Counted from the first letter of the stretch, positions 1 to 8,901 are shown. The stretch: 32,737 nucleotides of DNA from Flavihumibacter sp. CACIAM 22H1 (GCF_001601815.1 NZ_LUKG01000008.1:36806-69542), one strand, 5' to 3'. Made by a program: numbers and translations. Notes: generated by a model not told the origin, from the letters alone.

Positions 1-1400
1 AAATAGACATGGATGGGGCAATGATTGAGGAAGTAAAGGACCAGATTGTTGAGCTGATCGGCTGTAAACCGGAAGATATTTTGTTGGCAAGCGGCAGAAC
101 CGGCCTGGGGGTTGATAAAATCCTGGATGCAATCGTAGAACGCATTCCTGCTCCGGTAGGGGATCCGCAGGCGCCGCTTCAGGCCTTGATCTTTGACAGC
201 GTTTTTAACAGCTTCCGGGGCATTATTGTGTATTACCGGATCATGAACGGAACCATCCGCAAAGGCGATAAAGTAAAATTCGTATCAACTGACCAGGAAT
301 ATTTTGCCGATGAAATCGGGATCCTGAAGTTGAAAATGACTGAAAAAAAGGAAGTTTCAGCAGGTGATGTGGGGTATATTATTACGGGAATAAAAAACGC
401 CAAAGAAGTAAAAGTAGGGGATACCATTACTCTAGCGCAGCATCCAACGCCCAATCAGATTAAAGGGTTTGAAGAAGTGAAACCGATGGTATTTGCCGGC
501 ATTTTCCCGGTAGAAACCGATCAGTTCGAGGAGCTGAGAGAATGCATGGATAAACTGCAATTAAACGACGCGTCCCTAACCTATGAGTTAGAGACATCAC
601 AGGCCCTGGGATTTGGATTCCGATGCGGTTTTCTTGGAATGCTGCACATGGAAATTATTCAGGAGCGGCTGGAGCGGGAATTCAACCAAACGGTTATAAC
701 CACCGTTCCCAACGTAAGTTTTATCGCTTATACCAGCAAAGGCGATAAGGTAATCGTAAACAATCCTACTGAAATGCCGGATCCAAGCCGCATTGACCGG
801 ATTGAAGAGCCCTATATCAAAGCGCAAATAATTACAAAGCCTGATTATATCGGCAATATTATGACCCTTTGCCTTGGTAAGCGGGGTATCCTGGTAAACC
901 AGAGTTACCTTACCCAAACCAGGGTGGAATTGATATTTGAATTGCCCCTTACCGAAATTGTATTCGATTTTTACGACAAGCTGAAAAGCCAGACAAGAGG
1001 ATATGCATCTTTTGACTACCATCCCATTGGTTACAGGGAAGCAGATATTGTAAAAATGGATATTTTATTGAACCAGGAACGTGTAGATGCATTAAGTGCA
1101 TTGATCCATCGTAGCCGGGCCAATGATTTTGGAAGAAAGCTTTGTGAAAAATTAAAAGAACTCTTACCAAGGCAGCAGTTCCTGATTGCCATACAGGCAG
1201 CGATCGGGGCTAAGATTGTAGCACGTGAAAATATCAGTGCAATGCGAAAAGACGTAACCGCCAAGTGTTACGGGGGCGATATCAGCCGTAAACGCAAACT
1301 GCTGGAAAAACAAAAAGAAGGAAAAAAACGGATGCGCCAGATCGGTTCGGTAGAAGTACCCCAGGAAGCTTTCCTGGCTGTGCTTAAACTGGATGATTAG
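1..1400 (+). CDS. lepA: Elongation factor 4 (LepA), 5' end outside the window
   Basis: This is the C-terminal three quarters of the translational GTPase EF4/LepA, which binds ribosomes and acts on stalled or back-translocated complexes. The reading frame is open from the first bases and enters in the G4 motif (..ID followed by MDGAM), so the methionine at base 9 is not the true start; roughly 130 N-terminal residues with the G1-G3 motifs lie upstream. The visible part contains the SGRTGLGV segment (G5-like SA[K/R]), domain II ([13 protein letters not shown]), the [11 protein letters not shown] block of domain III and the LepA-specific C-terminal domain ending [20 protein letters not shown]. 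The length fits the family's usual ~595-600 residues once the missing part is added. The 3' end overlaps the convergent flippase gene by 17 bp. Family identity is very secure. Confidence 0.97.
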   Translation, partial: IDMDGAMIEEVKDQIVELIGCKPEDILLASGRTGLGVDKILDAIVERIPAPVGDPQAPLQALIFDSVFNSFRGIIVYYRIMNGTIRKGDKVKFVSTDQEYFADEIGILKLKMTEKKEVSAGDVGYIITGIKNAKEVKVGDTITLAQHPTPNQIKGFEEVKPMVFAGIFPVETDQFEELRECMDKLQLNDASLTYELETSQALGFGFRCGFLGMLHMEIIQERLEREFNQTVITTVPNVSFIAYTSKGDKVIVNNPTEMPDPSRIDRIEEPYIKAQIITKPDYIGNIMTLCLGKRGILVNQSYLTQTRVELIFELPLTEIVFDFYDKLKSQTRGYASFDYHPIGYREADIVKMDILLNQERVDALSALIHRSRANDFGRKLCEKLKELLPRQQFLIAIQAAIGAKIVARENISAMRKDVTAKCYGGDISRKRKLLEKQKEGKKRMRQIGSVEVPQEAFLAVLKLDD

Positions 1401-2838
1401 GGCCTTTTTGCCAGGGCAATGCCTTTTTTACATTCCGCCAAAAGCTACTTCTGAATAAGAAGTATTGGATGGGCACATGTAACAGCAGCGTTATAAGGGT
1501 ACCCGCCATAAGCTGCATAAGATGATTGTTAATGAAACGATGGCTGACCTGATAGACCAGGTAAGCAATTGGAAATACAGCCAGTACGGCTATTATTTCA
1601 AGCAGCTGTGGTTTATGAAGCCGAAACAATCCCCTGGAAAAAGCAATAAAGGATGCCAGCACCACAGCTTCCGTTAAAACAATGGCCCAGGCGGCGCCAA
1701 CCGATTGCCAGTACTGAATCAGCACAATATTTAACAACAGCGAAAGAACGCTTGCCACCAGGAAAATCCGAAGGATCAACCATTCTTTATTATTGACCAT
1801 GAACACCTGCAGGTTGAAAAAATAATGGAAAGGAACGATCAACCACAACAAAGAAAAAATCTGCAAGAGCTCAACGGAAGGAAGGTATTTATTGCCGGAA
1901 ATAAACAAGATTACCGGTTCCGCAAAAAAGAATAGAATGGCAGCTATTGGAAAACTCAAATGAATCGTCATTAATAAACTATCTGCCTGTAGTTGCTGGC
2001 TAATATCCGATCTGAATAGTTTCACAAAAAACACCACGGAAGCACCCGTAAACACGTTAAGACCAATTCGTACAATTTTAGCTGCTACCGCATAATAGCC
2101 CACTTCTTTCAGTGGACCGATCCTGGCCAGGAGGATCGTATCAAAGGAAAAATAAAACAAGCCTAAAAAACCAAGAATGGCAAATGGCCATAATGACTTG
2201 ATAAGGGTTTTGAAAAGTTGAGGATCCCATTTCCATTGAGCAAATAAGGGCTTTATTTTCCAGATGGCAAAGCCGGCAATAAACGTATAATTGATAGCGG
2301 AGATGAGGATATAATAGATCAGGTCGGCAGGTTTTCGAACGAAAACAAAAGCGGCAATCAGTACAAATAGCCGGGCAATAAAAGTTCGGATAAATATCAG
2401 CTTAAATTTTTCCTGCGATTGAAAATACCAGTCGAGATGAATGATATAAATCAACATTGCCCAGGCATATAAGAAGGTAATGGGGGCAAGCCCTTCCTGC
2501 ATCGGTCTGCTAAAAACGTATACCAGGTATACCAACATACCTGCTACAGCCATTACTATATTAATCAATAGCAGGTGTAATACGGTATTCGCCTGGTCTA
2601 CGGCACCAATGGCCGATTTACTTAACTGCTTCAACCCAAAATACTGTACGCCAAAAGAGGAAAGGATGGCTACAATAGAAAGCAATGATTCGTAGTAGCC
2701 GATGATGCCATACCCCTCTGGCCCAAGGGTACGGGTCATGTAGGGGAAAAGAACCAGTGGAAAAATAATATTCAGCGCAGTATTACTGTACTGCAGCAAC
2801 AACTGCCTGAACGGTATTTTATTATTGTTGTCCGCCAC
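1384..2838 (-). CDS. Oligosaccharide flippase (Wzx/MOP superfamily)
   Basis: This 484-residue polytopic membrane protein belongs to the polysaccharide-transporter branch of the MOP superfamily, which flips lipid-linked oligosaccharides across the inner membrane. The N-terminus ([23 protein letters not shown] followed by RTLGPEGYG) is the classic Wzx/RfbX entry, and about 12-14 hydrophobic segments follow. The start is a GTG at 2838-2836; the next in-frame methionine (MTRTLG) would delete the first helix. That GTG lies inside the 3' end of the upstream secreted-protein gene (17-bp overlap), so translation is probably coupled. It is the last gene of the eight-gene minus-strand run with GT2, GT4, gmhA and a GmhB-like phosphatase, which supports a role in O-antigen or other surface glycan export. 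The exact substrate cannot be read from sequence. The 3' end overlaps lepA antisense. Confidence 0.9.
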   Translation of the reverse strand: MADNNNKIPFRQLLLQYSNTALNIIFPLVLFPYMTRTLGPEGYGIIGYYESLLSIVAILSSFGVQYFGLKQLSKSAIGAVDQANTVLHLLLINIVMAVAGMLVYLVYVFSRPMQEGLAPITFLYAWAMLIYIIHLDWYFQSQEKFKLIFIRTFIARLFVLIAAFVFVRKPADLIYYILISAINYTFIAGFAIWKIKPLFAQWKWDPQLFKTLIKSLWPFAILGFLGLFYFSFDTILLARIGPLKEVGYYAVAAKIVRIGLNVFTGASVVFFVKLFRSDISQQLQADSLLMTIHLSFPIAAILFFFAEPVILFISGNKYLPSVELLQIFSLLWLIVPFHYFFNLQVFMVNNKEWLILRIFLVASVLSLLLNIVLIQYWQSVGAAWAIVLTEAVVLASFIAFSRGLFRLHKPQLLEIIAVLAVFPIAYLVYQVSHRFINNHLMQLMAGTLITLLLHVPIQYFLFRSSFWRNVKKALPWQKGPNHPV

Positions 2839-3853
2839 CCGGTTTTTTAGGTTTTGGTTTCTCTTTTTCCGCAGCTTTTTCTATATTTTTCCGGGAACGT
2901 TCTTCCAGCTTTTTTTCGTTAATACTTCCGTCTTTATCACGTATAGCATCGTCTGTAGGGGCATTTCCCAAAAATGGATCTACTTTCTTAAATTCATCCG
3001 GCACTTCTGTAAACACTTTGGGTACATGCACCCAAATGCCTTGTTTCCATTGAAACCCTTCAAAATCTCCATCGGGAATATAGGTTTCCGGACGATGTGG
3101 CTCCTCTGTTTCAGAAATCAGGTGATCTACAATAACCATATCCAGTTCACTGTTATAGTTAAACGTAGTACTTGCTTCTTTTTTATATTCAATTACAAAC
3201 CTGTTTAAGACCTGTTGCTTGGAAGAGGTATCGTGTTTTAGATTGAAAAATGGTCCTCCGAACTGTGGCTCACCTGTCTTATCATTAAAAGTCAGTACTT
3301 CCATCCATTTGCGATTACTGCCTACTGTATAACCATCAAAGCCCAACAGTGTATAATAATTTTTACCCTGCCAGGTTTTTTGAATTATTTTATAATAAAT
3401 AGCACCGATCCAGTTATTCCGACTGCGTACGGAATCCAGGGGTTTGGCGGTAAACATCGAGGCATCAAAAAGTGGATACAAGCGCAAGGACCCATCCGGT
3501 GTGCGCATTTGAATGGCCCCTTTCTGGTAATAAAAATATTCATCCTTTTTCAATTGCCAGGTAAAGATCCGGAAGCTACTATCGGGTGCATATATCCGTG
3601 AAATGCTTTGGAGCGAATCAAAAGGGTAGTAAAATGAATGGGGGATCCGTAGAGATCGCACCAGCATTCTTACAAAATTACTATCGCTTAAAAATCGCTT
3701 TCCGGGGCTAAGCGCATTAATCATGCTGTCCGCATAGATCTTCAGACTATCTTCCCGGCTTTGCAGTTCTTTGCGCTGCAAATTGGTAAGTTCTTGTGCA
3801 TGTACCTGCCCAATACCCATCAGCAGGATCGCTAGTAAAATCAGTTTTTTCAT
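2822..3853 (-). CDS. Secreted protein of unknown function in the glycan operon
   Basis: I do not recognise a named domain. The 343-residue product starts with a clear Sec signal peptide (MKKLILLAILLMGIGQVHAQ, cleavage likely after AHAQ-like VHAQ), so it is periplasmic or outer-membrane associated. There is no lipobox cysteine. The middle is rich in aromatic residues and alternating polar/hydrophobic stretches, suggesting a beta-rich fold. The last ~50 residues are very charged (EKKLEERSRKNIEKAAEKEK, then [10 protein letters not shown]) and probably disordered or helical. It lies 29 bp downstream of the HAD phosphatase and overlaps the flippase start by 17 bp, so it is an integral member of the run. 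Because it sits between sugar-precursor and export genes, a role in assembly or modification of the surface glycan is possible, but this is inference from context only. Confidence 0.8.
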   Translation of the reverse strand: MKKLILLAILLMGIGQVHAQELTNLQRKELQSREDSLKIYADSMINALSPGKRFLSDSNFVRMLVRSLRIPHSFYYPFDSLQSISRIYAPDSSFRIFTWQLKKDEYFYYQKGAIQMRTPDGSLRLYPLFDASMFTAKPLDSVRSRNNWIGAIYYKIIQKTWQGKNYYTLLGFDGYTVGSNRKWMEVLTFNDKTGEPQFGGPFFNLKHDTSSKQQVLNRFVIEYKKEASTTFNYNSELDMVIVDHLISETEEPHRPETYIPDGDFEGFQWKQGIWVHVPKVFTEVPDEFKKVDPFLGNAPTDDAIRDKDGSINEKKLEERSRKNIEKAAEKEKPKPKKPGGGQQ

Positions 3854-3882
3854 ATTTTTCAGACCCGGCTAAGTTACCATTT

Positions 3883-4437
3883 TCATTCCGGCTTCAACAA
3901 AATAGCAAAATTTAACAGGTCCTTGCAAGCCAAATCAATAGCAGGGTGGGGTAGGGGTAGTTCCGGATGCGTGGTTTGAACAAATACGGTTTTCATGCCG
4001 GCATTCCTTCCAAAGTACATATCACTCAGGTTATTTCCTACCATTATGGATTTGTTAAAATCGATTTCGGGAAAATCCTCTTTCGCCAGCAATGCCATAC
4101 CAGGCTGGGGTTTGCGGTTGGGATGGTTATCATCCAAAGAGCTGCAGAAATAAATGGCATCCAGCGCAGCATTCCAATTTCCGAGTTCCTGTTGCATATG
4201 GCTATGAACATCTTCCAGGTCCTGTACCGTCATCAATCCCTTTTCTACCCCGCGCTGATTGGTTACTAAAATCAATCTTCCAAATAATTGGCGAAAGATT
4301 TTCATTGCTTCCGGCACTCCTTCGTAAAAGGAAAACTCTTCGGGTCGATAAATATAATCCTGGTACTTCTCGTGGTTAATAACCCCATCCCGATCCAAAA
4401 AAAGAGTCCAGCTTTTATCCGGTGTTAACCAATCCAT
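3883..4437 (-). CDS. HAD-IIIA phosphatase, GmhB-like (heptose bisphosphate phosphatase candidate)
   Basis: This 184-residue HAD-superfamily phosphatase resembles D-glycero-D-manno-heptose 1,7-bisphosphate 7-phosphatase (GmhB). Visible motifs are I (LFLDRDGVIN, nucleophile DxD), II (LVTNQRGVEKG), the RKPQPGM lysine region and IV (MVGNNLSDM). I place the start at ATG 4437-4435, because the gmhA stop TGA (4439-4437) and this ATG share one base (TGATG), a translational-coupling arrangement; an in-frame ATG at 4470 would extend into gmhA. Canonical GmhB has a Zn-binding loop of the form CxHx..CxC before RKP. Here the loop reads CSSLDDNHPNRKP and has only one cysteine, so zinc binding looks reduced or absent. 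Adjacency to gmhA makes a heptose role likely; imidazole-glycerol-phosphate-like HAD phosphatases are the alternative. Confidence 0.85.
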   Translation of the reverse strand: MDWLTPDKSWTLFLDRDGVINHEKYQDYIYRPEEFSFYEGVPEAMKIFRQLFGRLILVTNQRGVEKGLMTVQDLEDVHSHMQQELGNWNAALDAIYFCSSLDDNHPNRKPQPGMALLAKEDFPEIDFNKSIMVGNNLSDMYFGRNAGMKTVFVQTTHPELPLPHPAIDLACKDLLNFAILLKPE

Positions 4438-5021
4438 CAGGCAAAATATTGAGCTTCTACTAACTGACAAATAATATGACCTATCATAATATGGCTTTCC
4501 TGAATCCGGGGTGTATCGTTTGACGGTACGTTTAGCAGGATATCGCTCAGGGGTGCTAATTTTCCGCCGCCGGCACCGGTAAAACCAATGGTGGATATAG
4601 CACGGGATCGTGCGGTTTCAAAGGCCTTTACAATATTCGGCGAGTTTCCTGATGTGGAAAACCCTACTAACACATCGCCGGGTTCCAGCATTCCTTCTAC
4701 CAGGCGGGCATAAATTTCTTCATACCCAAAATCATTGGCTACTGCTGTTAAGTAAGAAGTGTTGCAATGCAGCGCTTCTGCGGGAAGGGCTTTCCGATTT
4801 AAGTAGAACCTGCCGCTTAGTTCTGCTGAAAGGTGCTGTGCATCGGCCGCACTTCCGCCATTTCCACAGAAATAAACCCGCTTACCATTCCTGAAAGCGG
4901 TTAGGATCAATGCAACGGCGTCTTCTGTTTTTGCCAGGAAACTGCCATCTTCCAGGATGCTTTTTTTTACCTGAATGGATGCTTCTATACAGGATTGGAT
5001 ACTGTCTTTCATACGATTCAT
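4437..5021 (-). CDS. gmhA: D-sedoheptulose 7-phosphate isomerase
   Basis: This is a 194-residue SIS-domain isomerase that converts sedoheptulose 7-phosphate to D-glycero-D-manno-heptose 7-phosphate, the first step of heptose synthesis for LPS core or S-layer/O-glycans. Signatures are VYFCGNGGSAADAQHLSAEL (phosphosugar-binding loop and catalytic region), the SGRFYLNR segment, LVGFSTSGNSPN (second SIS motif) and the C-terminal ESHIMIGHIICQLVE helix with the conserved His pair. Length is normal for GmhA (~190-200). It starts directly after the GT4 stop codon (TAA then ATG, no spacer) and its stop overlaps the start of the GmhB-like phosphatase by one base, so the three are one transcription unit. 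M4 (5012) is an alternative start. HldE and the epimerase needed for NDP-heptose are not in this window. Confidence 0.95.
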   Translation of the reverse strand: MNRMKDSIQSCIEASIQVKKSILEDGSFLAKTEDAVALILTAFRNGKRVYFCGNGGSAADAQHLSAELSGRFYLNRKALPAEALHCNTSYLTAVANDFGYEEIYARLVEGMLEPGDVLVGFSTSGNSPNIVKAFETARSRAISTIGFTGAGGGKLAPLSDILLNVPSNDTPRIQESHIMIGHIICQLVEAQYFA

Positions 5022-6152
5022 TTATAAACCAGCATATAATTCACTGATCTGACTAACAAAATTAGACCAGCTAAGTTCTTTTTTCTTTTCACGAATTTGC
5101 GGGGTAAAATGGTCTTCTCCAAATTCAAAAAACGCTTTGATAGCTGCGGCAATGGATACGGGGTCTGGCTCTGCAATAAGACCGGTTTTACCCGGTTCCA
5201 CATAATCCGGAAGGCCGCCTACATTGGTAACCACCATGGGTTTTTCAAAATGATAGGCCAGGGGTGTAACCCCGCTTTGGGTAGCATTCCGATAGGGCTG
5301 CACTATCAGGTCGGCAGCGCTGAAATAGTATTTTACTTTATCGGAGGGAATAAACTCATTGACCAGTACGGTGTTTTTTTCTATTTGAAGTTCTTTCAAC
5401 AGCTTTTTGTACAGGTCGGGATCTTCGTAAAATTCACCTGCTACCAGCAACAGTATACGCTCTTCCTTCAATAAGGAAACTGCTCTGAAAAGCAGGTCAA
5501 GTCCCTTGTAATTGCGAATAAACCCGAAAAAAAGCAGGATCTTCTGATTGGGATCAATTCCCAGTTCCGCACAAGCCGTTTCCTTATCCAGGATAGCGCC
5601 AAAATTATCATACAGCGGATGGCGGAGAGTAAGAATCGGCTTATTGGTATGGAATAACTGTAAATCTTTTTCCACTTTGGCACTCATGGTAATAAAGGCA
5701 TCGCAGGCGGGTAAAAAATAGCGGGTAAAAAGCCGGTCGCCGGGGCGTTTTTCATGAGGCAATACATTATCAGTTATGGCTATTACTTTGGTGTGGTGGT
5801 TTTTGCGCACCTGCCTTAACACGGTACCAAATGCAGGCCCCATGAAAGGCAGCCAGTATCTGACCAATATCAGGTCGGGTTTTTGGGTACGCAGGTAGCG
5901 GCCGGTTTTAAACCAATTCAATGGATTCATAGAATGCAGTTTCTGAACAATCTGCAAATCTGCCGGCGCAGGTTCCGAAGTAGTCTGCGACTTACCGGGG
6001 AACAGAAAAGAGGGGTATTGAACAGTAAAATTCAGTATTTCAACCCGATGACCAGCTTCCTGCAGGCTTCTTGCCATGCGTTCGTTAAAGGTAGTTATAC
6101 CTCCTCCCCGAAAAGGATGTGCAGGCCCCAGTATGATTATGTGTAGCGGCAT
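5022..6152 (-). CDS. Glycosyltransferase family 4 protein
   Basis: This 376-residue GT-B fold glycosyltransferase is of the GT4 type. The N-terminus has the nucleotide-sugar retaining-transferase entry GPAHPFRGGGITTFN, with a glycine-rich loop that contacts donor or acceptor. The C-terminal half has the donor-binding Rossmann part: ILLFFGFIRNYKGLDLL, then FSAADLIVQPYR and the segment TQSGVTPLAYHFEKPMV. In this subgroup the usual E-x7-E is replaced around QSGV. No signal peptide or membrane helix is evident, so it probably works at the cytoplasmic face of the inner membrane. It starts 9 bp after the GT2 stop and abuts gmhA with no spacer. Its sugar specificity is not readable; heptose or another core/O-unit sugar is plausible from the neighbours. 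Confidence 0.92.
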   Translation of the reverse strand: MPLHIIILGPAHPFRGGGITTFNERMARSLQEAGHRVEILNFTVQYPSFLFPGKSQTTSEPAPADLQIVQKLHSMNPLNWFKTGRYLRTQKPDLILVRYWLPFMGPAFGTVLRQVRKNHHTKVIAITDNVLPHEKRPGDRLFTRYFLPACDAFITMSAKVEKDLQLFHTNKPILTLRHPLYDNFGAILDKETACAELGIDPNQKILLFFGFIRNYKGLDLLFRAVSLLKEERILLLVAGEFYEDPDLYKKLLKELQIEKNTVLVNEFIPSDKVKYYFSAADLIVQPYRNATQSGVTPLAYHFEKPMVVTNVGGLPDYVEPGKTGLIAEPDPVSIAAAIKAFFEFGEDHFTPQIREKKKELSWSNFVSQISELYAGL

Positions 6153-6161
6153 CAGAAAGGA

Positions 6162-7118
6162 TTAACCCAGCCCAAGCTTTTCCTCAATCAGGTAATGGTT
6201 TCGGCCGGGCGAATTTCTCGCAATCAGCTCACCCAGGAAGCCTGCCAAAAACAATTGCGTTCCGATAACCATGGCGGTAAGTGCAATATAAAATGGAGGA
6301 CGGTTACTCAAACTGACTTCCGGGTTTACAATTTTTGCAATTATCAGGTAAGAAATGGATAACAGGCCGATAAAAAAACAAAGGCTGCCCCAAAGACCGA
6401 AAAAATGCATGGGCCGTTTGCCGTATTTGCCCACAAAGGTGATGGAGGCCAGGTCGAGAAAACCATTCACAAAACGGTCTAACCCAAATTTGGTTACGCC
6501 GTATTTCCTGGCCCGATGCTCTACGACTTTTTCACCAATTCTGCGGAAGCCCGACCATTTTGCAATTACCGGAATATAGCGGTGCATTTCGCCATAAACC
6601 TCAATACTTTTCACTACTTTTTTTCTATAGGCTTTTAATCCGCAATTAAAATCATGCAGGTAGATGCCTGAAACCCGCCGGGTAGCGGCATTAAAGAATT
6701 TAGAGGGCAGGTTTTTGGTCAGCGCATTATCATAGCGTTTTTTCTTCCAGCCGCTTACCAGGTCAAAACCTTGTTCCAGAATCATGGCCCGAAGCCCGGG
6801 AATTTCATCGGGAGAGTCCTGCAAATCAGCATCCATGGTAATCACCACTTCTCCCTGTGCTGCTTTAAAGCCTTCGTTCAGGGCGGCAGATTTGCCATAA
6901 TTGCGCTGAAATTTTATGCCTTTAATACGATCGGGATGGCTTTGACTTAGCTGGGAAATCACCTCCCAGGAACCATCTGTACTGCCATCATCAATTAGGA
7001 TTATTTCATAGCTGTATCCATTTTGAAGCATAACGCGGGCAATCCAGTCCGTTAATTCGGGAAGGGATTCCTCTTCGTTCAATAAAGGAATTACTATTGA
7101 AATATCTAGTGGTTGCAT
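6162..7118 (-). CDS. Glycosyltransferase family 2, polyprenyl-phosphate sugar transferase type
   Basis: This 318-residue membrane-anchored GT2 enzyme is of the dolichol/undecaprenyl-phosphate mannose synthase class (DPM1/GtrB/ArnC-like). The GT-A domain shows VIPLLNEEESLPEL, LIDDGSTDGS (DD at residues 43-44), FQRNYGKSAALNEGF and the metal-binding DADLQD (residues 96-101). Two membrane helices follow at about residues 236-263 and 278-302, as in GtrB-type proteins. It would transfer a sugar or aminosugar to undecaprenyl phosphate on the cytoplasmic side for later use outside. The start ATG (7118-7116) overlaps the DUF4199 stop TAA by one base (TAATG), indicating coupling. It is followed at 9 bp by the GT4 gene. 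Confidence 0.93.
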   Translation of the reverse strand: MQPLDISIVIPLLNEEESLPELTDWIARVMLQNGYSYEIILIDDGSTDGSWEVISQLSQSHPDRIKGIKFQRNYGKSAALNEGFKAAQGEVVITMDADLQDSPDEIPGLRAMILEQGFDLVSGWKKKRYDNALTKNLPSKFFNAATRRVSGIYLHDFNCGLKAYRKKVVKSIEVYGEMHRYIPVIAKWSGFRRIGEKVVEHRARKYGVTKFGLDRFVNGFLDLASITFVGKYGKRPMHFFGLWGSLCFFIGLLSISYLIIAKIVNPEVSLSNRPPFYIALTAMVIGTQLFLAGFLGELIARNSPGRNHYLIEEKLGLG

Positions 7119-7639
7119 TAGCGTTTTACCTGTTTTATGATGAACCCGATAAGAAAAGATTTTATAAAATCAAGGATCAGATTTTGTCCTATTCCAACCA
7201 GCCGCTGGATCCAGGTAATGGGTTGCTTGGCGTACTCTCCCATTTTAATAAGTTCCTCAATTTTTTCCTTTGGTGCATTTCCGGCTCTCAGCCTTTCTAC
7301 ATCTTCTTTATTAAGGGTATCAACCATACGAAGATAGGCGGAAGGATCAACTATGTCAAACAGCAAATAATTGGCAATTGCATAAAAAATTTCAAAAAGG
7401 ATATAACTCAGGAAAGCAAATCGGATAACCAATTTCCAATCGATCGACCAGTTATTCCGATGCTGTACCCAATAAGCGGCACCCAGTACAGTCAGAAAAA
7501 CAAGCGGTAACAGCGCATAGTACTTGTGAAATGCCACCATTTGATCGATACCGAGCTGCCAGCTGAAAAATAAAAGACCTGTAAAGAGCAGGCCTAAAAT
7601 TACTCCGGTAGTTATGGCTGAAGCGTAAATTGTTTTCAA
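7118..7639 (-). CDS. DUF4199 family membrane protein
   Basis: This 173-residue integral membrane protein matches DUF4199, an uncharacterised family common in Bacteroidota. Hydrophobic segments lie near residues 7-27, 42-58, 70-92 and at the C-terminus (ILDFIKSFLIGFII). A soluble charged loop sits between helices three and four (residues ~95-140, rich in KEDVERLRAGN-type sequence). The start is TTG at 7639-7637, giving MKTIYAS; no in-frame ATG precedes the first helix, and this TTG overlaps the dihydroorotase-like stop TGA by four bases (TTGA), consistent with re-initiation. Its 3' end overlaps the GT2 start. DUF4199 genes are often found beside such GT2 genes and dihydroorotase homologues in this group, from memory of the family; its function is unknown. 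Confidence 0.88.
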   Translation of the reverse strand: MKTIYASAITTGVILGLLFTGLLFFSWQLGIDQMVAFHKYYALLPLVFLTVLGAAYWVQHRNNWSIDWKLVIRFAFLSYILFEIFYAIANYLLFDIVDPSAYLRMVDTLNKEDVERLRAGNAPKEKIEELIKMGEYAKQPITWIQRLVGIGQNLILDFIKSFLIGFIIKQVKR

Positions 7640-8901
7640 AGGTTCAAACTGAGTTTTGTTCCTAAAATAGTACCCACTACTTTTCCGCTGAGCGTATGCC
7701 CGATAAACGGACTGTTAGCGCATTTGGAACGGATATCTTTTTCAGTAAATGTATAGCTCGCCTGGGGTAAATACAGGGTAAGGTCGGCTGTAACGCCGGT
7801 TTCAATAACAGCTGCGGGCAGACCGAATATATTCCTGGCATTAATAGAAAAAAGGCGTACCAATTGCTCCTGGTTTAACTCCGGTACTGCTTGCTGTACC
7901 ACGCCAAAAGCCGACTCCAGGCCAATCATGCCGAATTTGGCATATTCAAATTCAAGAATTTTGGCATCGTAATCATGTGGTTGGTGATGGGTGGCAATGG
8001 CATCAATCAATCCATCGGCCAGGGCCTTGCGCAGGGCAGCCCTGTCTGCCGCGGTTCTGAGCGGAGGATTTACTTTCAGGTTGGTGTCGTATTGAAGCAG
8101 GTCCTCTTCACAATAATAAAGGTGATACGGGGTAACCGAGCAGGTGATATCTATTCCACCTTCTTTGGCTCTCCGGATATACTCCAATGATTTAGCAGAG
8201 CTTACTGCAGTAAAATGCAAGCGGCTTCCGGTATAGCGGGCTAATTTTATATCACGGGCCACCATTAGTTCTTCAGCCATCATCGGTTTACCGGGCAAGC
8301 CAAGACGGGTTGATACGATGCCCTCATTCATGAGCCCTTGGGGAGCCAGGCTGGTATCGTCCGGAACCTGTATAACCAGTCCGCCAAAAGCTTTGACATA
8401 CTGCAGCGCTTTTACGAGCAAACCGGCCGATTGTACCGGTTTCAGCCCATCTGTAAAGGCGATAGCTCCGCTGGCCTTCATATCATACATTTCAGCCAGC
8501 TCTTTACCTTCTGTGTTTTTAGTGAGGGCACCCAGGGGGTGAATACGCACGGATAACCTGTCTGCTTTTGCCATCACATACTCTACCTGCGTTTTGGCGT
8601 CGATAGCAGGTTTAGTATTAGGAATAACAAATACCTGCGTAAACCCGCCAGCTGCAGCGGCAGCGGCACCGGATTCCAGGGTTTCCTTATGTTCAGCACC
8701 GGGGTCATTAAAATGCGCAAAAGGATCCACCCAGCCCGGACTTACCTGTAAGCCATCTATCCGGATCAATTCTGCGTCATCGGCAGCAAGTTGCTGTCCT
8801 ATAGCGGCAATTTTTCCATCCTGGATTAAAATATCTTGTCGGGAACCATTGAAGGAGGAGCGTGGATCGTTGATAACAACCTGTTGTAATAAGTGTTTCA
8901 T
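7636..8901 (-). CDS. Dihydroorotase homologue lacking catalytic metal ligands (probable pseudoenzyme)
   Basis: The fold is clearly dihydroorotase/amidohydrolase (VSPGWVDP, AAAAGGFTQVFVIPNT, GLPGKPMMAEELMVARDI, LKVNPPLR, ARNIFGLP). However, active-site residues are replaced. DxHxHxR reads D59-P-F61-A-H63-F-N65; the metal-ligand His of VxxHAED reads QVPDD; the His of LHxxHVS reads A232 (LHFTAVSS); and TDHAPH reads THHQPH, losing the catalytic Asp. It should therefore not bind the binuclear zinc centre or hydrolyse dihydroorotate. Non-catalytic PyrC' proteins that scaffold aspartate transcarbamoylase are established in Pseudomonas; whether this one does the same is inference. I choose ATG 8901 (MKHLLQQ) over an in-frame ATG at 8928, because family members start there. 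It is the first gene of the eight-gene run. An automatic annotation as pyrC would be misleading. Confidence 0.9.
   Translation of the reverse strand: MKHLLQQVVINDPRSSFNGSRQDILIQDGKIAAIGQQLAADDAELIRIDGLQVSPGWVDPFAHFNDPGAEHKETLESGAAAAAAGGFTQVFVIPNTKPAIDAKTQVEYVMAKADRLSVRIHPLGALTKNTEGKELAEMYDMKASGAIAFTDGLKPVQSAGLLVKALQYVKAFGGLVIQVPDDTSLAPQGLMNEGIVSTRLGLPGKPMMAEELMVARDIKLARYTGSRLHFTAVSSAKSLEYIRRAKEGGIDITCSVTPYHLYYCEEDLLQYDTNLKVNPPLRTAADRAALRKALADGLIDAIATHHQPHDYDAKILEFEYAKFGMIGLESAFGVVQQAVPELNQEQLVRLFSINARNIFGLPAAVIETGVTADLTLYLPQASYTFTEKDIRSKCANSPFIGHTLSGKVVGTILGTKLSLNL

Noticed and set aside
597-1022. 141-codon minus-strand ORF inside lepA
   Set aside because: Antisense to a highly conserved gene, no recognisable domain, no promoter; coding shadow.
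1398-1433. Possible terminator just after lepA (GGCAATGCC followed by T6)
   Set aside because: The stem is only three to four base pairs and lies inside the convergent flippase gene; too weak to list as a feature.
5018-5203. Small minus-strand ORF overlapping the end of the GT4 gene
   Set aside because: Different frame of the GT4 coding sequence without independent support.
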